Below, piece after piece: positions 13,829-16,278 of a stretch of 16,278 bases of DNA (position 1 is the stretch's first letter; each line of letters opens with the position of its first letter). Made by a program: the position numbers and the translations under genes. A model generated the notes under the pieces. That model saw only the letters and a list, made by a program, of their open reading frames with translations, made no database searches and was not told the origin of the DNA. The stretch lies in contig DAOUTX010000004.1 in assembly GCA_030668465.1 (NCBI GenBank), forward strand, positions 1 through 16,278. Direction: 5' to 3'. Source of the stretch: Atribacterota bacterium (GTDB lineage Bacteria; Atribacterota; Phoenicimicrobiia; Phoenicimicrobiales; Phoenicimicrobiaceae).

Positions 13829-15067
13829 ATGGGAATAGATGAAATTGTAGTTGGTTTGGATATAGGTTCCGGAAAAGTATGTACAGTTGTAGGTGAATTA
13901 AGTGAGGATGATCAGATAGAAATCATTGGTATAGGGACAGTCCCCTCCTTGGGAATAAAAAAAGGAGTAATTGTAGATTTGGAACAGGCTATCCAGTCAG
14001 TAAAAGAATCTATTGAAAGTGCTAAACGAATGGCGGGGATTCGGATTAATTCTGCTTTTGTTTCTATAACAGGAAGCCATATAACCTCTGCAAATAGTAA
14101 AGGGGTTATTGCTATTTCCGATAAATCCCCGGAAATTACCGAAAACGATATTGGAAAGGTTATAGAAGCAGCTAAAGCAGGAATAGTTTCTTCTGAGAAA
14201 GAATTAATTCATACATTAAGTCGCGAATTTATAGTTGATGGCCAAAGTGGAATATCAGATCCCCTGGGAATGTCGGGAGCAAGATTAGAGTGTAAAGTCC
14301 ATATTATAACCGGTTCAATTACAGCTGTCCAAAATTTAGTTAAATGTGTAGAAGCGTCGGGGTTGGATATTGAGGAAATAATTTTTGGAACCTTGGCTTC
14401 CAGTAATTCAATTTTAAGTAATGCGGAGAAAGAATTGGGAATTTTATTAGTTGATATTGGTGCAGGGACTACTGAAATAGCAATTTTTGTTGAAGGTGGA
14501 TTGGCTTATTCTGCAGTTTTACCAGTAGGAGGTGTTCAGATAACTAATGACTTAGCCGTTGGTTTGAGAACTTCTATAGAAGAAGCTGAAAAGATAAAAA
14601 TTAGTTATGGAACTGCAGTTGAAAATAGTGCTTCACCTGAAAAATTAGTAGAGATTTCCAGTGTTAACGGAAAAGAGAAGCACAATGTATCCCAAAAGTT
14701 CCTGGTAGAAATAATTGAGCCCCGGGTAAGCGAGATATTTAATTTCGTAGGGATGGAAGTTAAAAAATCTGGATGCTACAACATGATTCCTGGAGGAATA
14801 GTTATAACCGGTGGAAGTTCTTTGCTGCCCGGTATCTCAGAGGTTGCAGAACAGGTCTTAAATCTGCCCTCTCGATTAGGGAGGCCCCATTACGAAGGGG
14901 AGCTAGCAGACATGATAAATGACCCGTCCTATTCTGAAGCGATTGGATTATTGAGTTTTGCTACTGAAAAATATTCTATCGGGAGATCATTTCAATCGAC
15001 TAAAAGAAAAACAGGAGTAAAAAATATTTTTACTAAAATCATCAGCTGGTTGAAAGATTTTTTTTAG
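13829..15067 (+). CDS. ftsA: Actin-like cell division ATPase FtsA
   Basis: Membrane anchor and polymerising partner of FtsZ. The 412 residues carry the actin-fold nucleotide motifs: phosphate 1 GLDIGSGKVCTVVGE near the N-terminus, the FtsA-specific 1C region with ECKVHIITGSITAVQN, phosphate 2 LVDIGAGTTE (D209-E216), the SAVLPVGGVQITNDLA block, and the adenosine motif GIVITGGSSLLPGI. The end, NIFTKIISWLKDFF, is an amphipathic helix of the type that attaches FtsA to the membrane, joined by a basic Ser/Thr/Lys-rich linker. Two in-frame ATGs are available, 13823 and 13829. The GGGAGG site ends at 13820, which leaves 2 nt for the first and 8 nt for the second, so I chose 13829. ftsZ follows after 57 bp. 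Confidence 0.96.
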   Translation: MGIDEIVVGLDIGSGKVCTVVGELSEDDQIEIIGIGTVPSLGIKKGVIVDLEQAIQSVKESIESAKRMAGIRINSAFVSITGSHITSANSKGVIAISDKSPEITENDIGKVIEAAKAGIVSSEKELIHTLSREFIVDGQSGISDPLGMSGARLECKVHIITGSITAVQNLVKCVEASGLDIEEIIFGTLASSNSILSNAEKELGILLVDIGAGTTEIAIFVEGGLAYSAVLPVGGVQITNDLAVGLRTSIEEAEKIKISYGTAVENSASPEKLVEISSVNGKEKHNVSQKFLVEIIEPRVSEIFNFVGMEVKKSGCYNMIPGGIVITGGSSLLPGISEVAEQVLNLPSRLGRPHYEGELADMINDPSYSEAIGLLSFATEKYSIGRSFQSTKRKTGVKNIFTKIISWLKDFF

Positions 15068-15124
15068 TTTTTTTTATTGTCTTTGAACAGGCTGATATTC
15101 TATCATTTGCGAGGAGGTTATAAA

Positions 15125-16183
15125 TTGTTTAACCTTAACAATAAAATAGGAGAGTTTATCGAAATAAAAGTGATTGGTATAGGCGGTGGCGGCGGGAATG
15201 CTGTTAATAGAATGATTGATGCGAAATTACAAGGGGTTAATTATATTTCCGCTAATACTGATGCTCAAGTGTTAGCCTTTTCTAATGCAGAACAAAAAAT
15301 ACAAATTGGTAGCAAGACAACCAAGGGTTTAGGTAGTGGATCGGATCCTGAAATTGGTCGTAAAGCTGCGGAAGAAGACAAAGACAGGATTTCTAAATCT
15401 TTAAAAGGAGCAGATATGGTATTCATCACCGCTGGAATGGGAGGCGGAACAGGAACCGGTGGTGCTCCTATAGTTGCTCGGATGTCTAAAGACTTAGGTG
15501 CCTTAACAGTGGGAGTAGTAACCAAGCCTTTTTCTTTTGAGGGACATAGAAGGATGAGACAGGCCGAAGAAGGAATAAAATTATTAAAAGAATGTGTAGA
15601 TACTTTAATTGTAATACCTAACGATAGATTGCTTCAGATTATTGAGGAAAATACTTCTATATTGGATGCTTTCAAAATTGCTGATGAGGTTCTGCTACAT
15701 GGTATTCAGGGAATTACAGAAATTGTAGTTGAGCCAGGTTTAATAAATGTAGATTTTGCGGATGTAAAAATGATTATAGAAAATGCCGGTACAGCTATAA
15801 TGGGACTAGGAAGAGCCAGCGGTGAAAACCGAGCTGTAGAAGCAGCTCAAAGAGCTGTAAACAGTCCAATTTTAGATACAAAAATCGATGGAGCTAAAGG
15901 ATTGTTGTTTAATATCAGCGGGAGTTCAAGTTTAACTCTGCATGAAGTTAATAAAGCTGCTGAAATAATTTCCAAGGCAGCTAACCCGGAAGCAAATATT
16001 ATCTTTGGAGCGGTAATTAATAAAGGGTTAAATGATGAAGTAAAAGTAACGGTGATAGCTACCGGATTTGAAACCTTGGAGAAAATTACAGAAGAACCTA
16101 AACTTGAGGAGATTGATTTAGATAAAGATAAGATAAGTTATAATGATTTAGATATACCTACTTTTTTAAGGGAGAAAAAGTAA
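15125..16183 (+). CDS. ftsZ: Tubulin-like GTPase FtsZ, TTG start
   Basis: Forms the cytokinetic Z-ring; GTP hydrolysis occurs between subunits. Motifs over 352 residues: KVIGIGGGGGNAVNRM, the tubulin signature MGGGTGTGGAP (105-115), the T7 loop NVDFAD (208-213) that completes the active site, then a short 27-residue acidic linker (316-342) and the conserved C-terminal peptide DIPTFLREKK, which binds FtsA. GSGSDPEIG has Asp where GxGxNPE is usual. The start is TTG 15125, 7 nt after a perfect GAGGAGG (15111-15117). An upstream in-frame TTG at 15077 has no ribosome binding site and would add 16 unconserved residues. A weak promoter, TTGTCT (15077-15082) and TATCAT (15101-15106) with 18 bp between, may lie just upstream. 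Confidence 0.97.
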   Translation: MFNLNNKIGEFIEIKVIGIGGGGGNAVNRMIDAKLQGVNYISANTDAQVLAFSNAEQKIQIGSKTTKGLGSGSDPEIGRKAAEEDKDRISKSLKGADMVFITAGMGGGTGTGGAPIVARMSKDLGALTVGVVTKPFSFEGHRRMRQAEEGIKLLKECVDTLIVIPNDRLLQIIEENTSILDAFKIADEVLLHGIQGITEIVVEPGLINVDFADVKMIIENAGTAIMGLGRASGENRAVEAAQRAVNSPILDTKIDGAKGLLFNISGSSSLTLHEVNKAAEIISKAANPEANIIFGAVINKGLNDEVKVTVIATGFETLEKITEEPKLEEIDLDKDKISYNDLDIPTFLREKK

Positions 16184-16187
16184 AGAT

Positions 16188-16259
16188 AGCGTACAGCGTA
16201 CAGCGTTTAGCGTATAGAATAACTAGTATCGAGTATCGAGTATCGAGTATACAGTATAT
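16188..16259 (+). repeat. Two heptamer arrays downstream of ftsZ
   Basis: Four units AGCGTAC, AGCGTAC, AGCGTTT, AGCGTAT (16188-16215), a 9-nt linker AGAATAACT, then AGTATCG three times, AGTATAC and AGTATAT (16225-16259). Both halves are in exact 7-bp register and start 4 bp after the ftsZ stop. The sequence continues with AGTGAGG and purine-rich DNA to the window edge, so the right limit is not seen. Confidence 0.85.
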
Positions 16260-16278
16260 AGTGAGGGAGAAGAAGGAA

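Noticed and set aside
15055..15076. T-rich run at the end of ftsA as an intrinsic terminator
   Set aside because: No stable stem precedes it; the Ts mostly encode the C-terminal FtsA phenylalanines, and ftsZ follows within 57 bp.
1..16278. A previously unknown gene system such as defence, mobile or secretion
   Set aside because: Every supported gene is a standard dcw member. No unexplained gene is present; the novelty, if any, is in the spacer repeats.

Overview
This window is an almost complete division and cell wall (dcw) gene cluster, with all genes on the + strand, from a bacterium with very AT-rich DNA. Gene order is rsmH (5' end cut off by the window edge), ftsL, ftsI, murE, murF, mraY, ftsW, murG, murC, murB, ftsQ, ftsA, ftsZ. 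The order itself is classical. The lineage cannot be fixed from this sequence. The low G+C, several TTG starts, an FtsA with a membrane-targeting tail, an FtsZ with a short linker and abundant intergenic repeats would fit a low-GC uncultivated phylum (Atribacterota-like is a guess) or a Firmicutes relative.

The genes fall into short, tightly packed blocks: ftsL-ftsI; murE-murF-mraY (4 and 10 bp gaps); ftsW-murG; murC-murB; and ftsQ-ftsA-ftsZ (more loosely spaced). Larger spacers of 185, 374, 371, about 230 and 346 bp separate the blocks and hold no gene I can support. MraY, MurG, MurB, MurC, MurE and MurF build UDP-MurNAc-pentapeptide and lipid II. FtsW and FtsI polymerise and crosslink it at the septum, FtsL and FtsQ are bitopic divisome proteins that regulate that pair, and FtsA and FtsZ form the cytoplasmic ring. 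RsmH methylates 16S rRNA and is a standard dcw passenger. Two classical members are missing: murD, from exactly the place (mraY|ftsW) where a 371 bp repeat-filled gap lies, and ddl, from the murB|ftsQ gap.

The unusual content is in the spacers. I see (1) five arrays of a degenerate octamer with TAAC (or GTTA on the other strand) every 8 bp, in both orientations; (2) at least seven stretches of degenerate tandem heptamers, whose sequence changes from locus to locus while the 7 bp period is kept; (3) an 87 bp element with GTAGGGGCAC/GTGCCCCTAC ends and two nested palindromes, plus a diverged 74 bp relative. They are confined to the block boundaries. No new enzyme system is evident; the repeat families and their link to the broken gene order are the most notable features. 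Smaller points are a MurE with altered signature motifs, an FtsQ with a 17-glutamate cytoplasmic tail, and good promoter candidates upstream of murE and ftsA.
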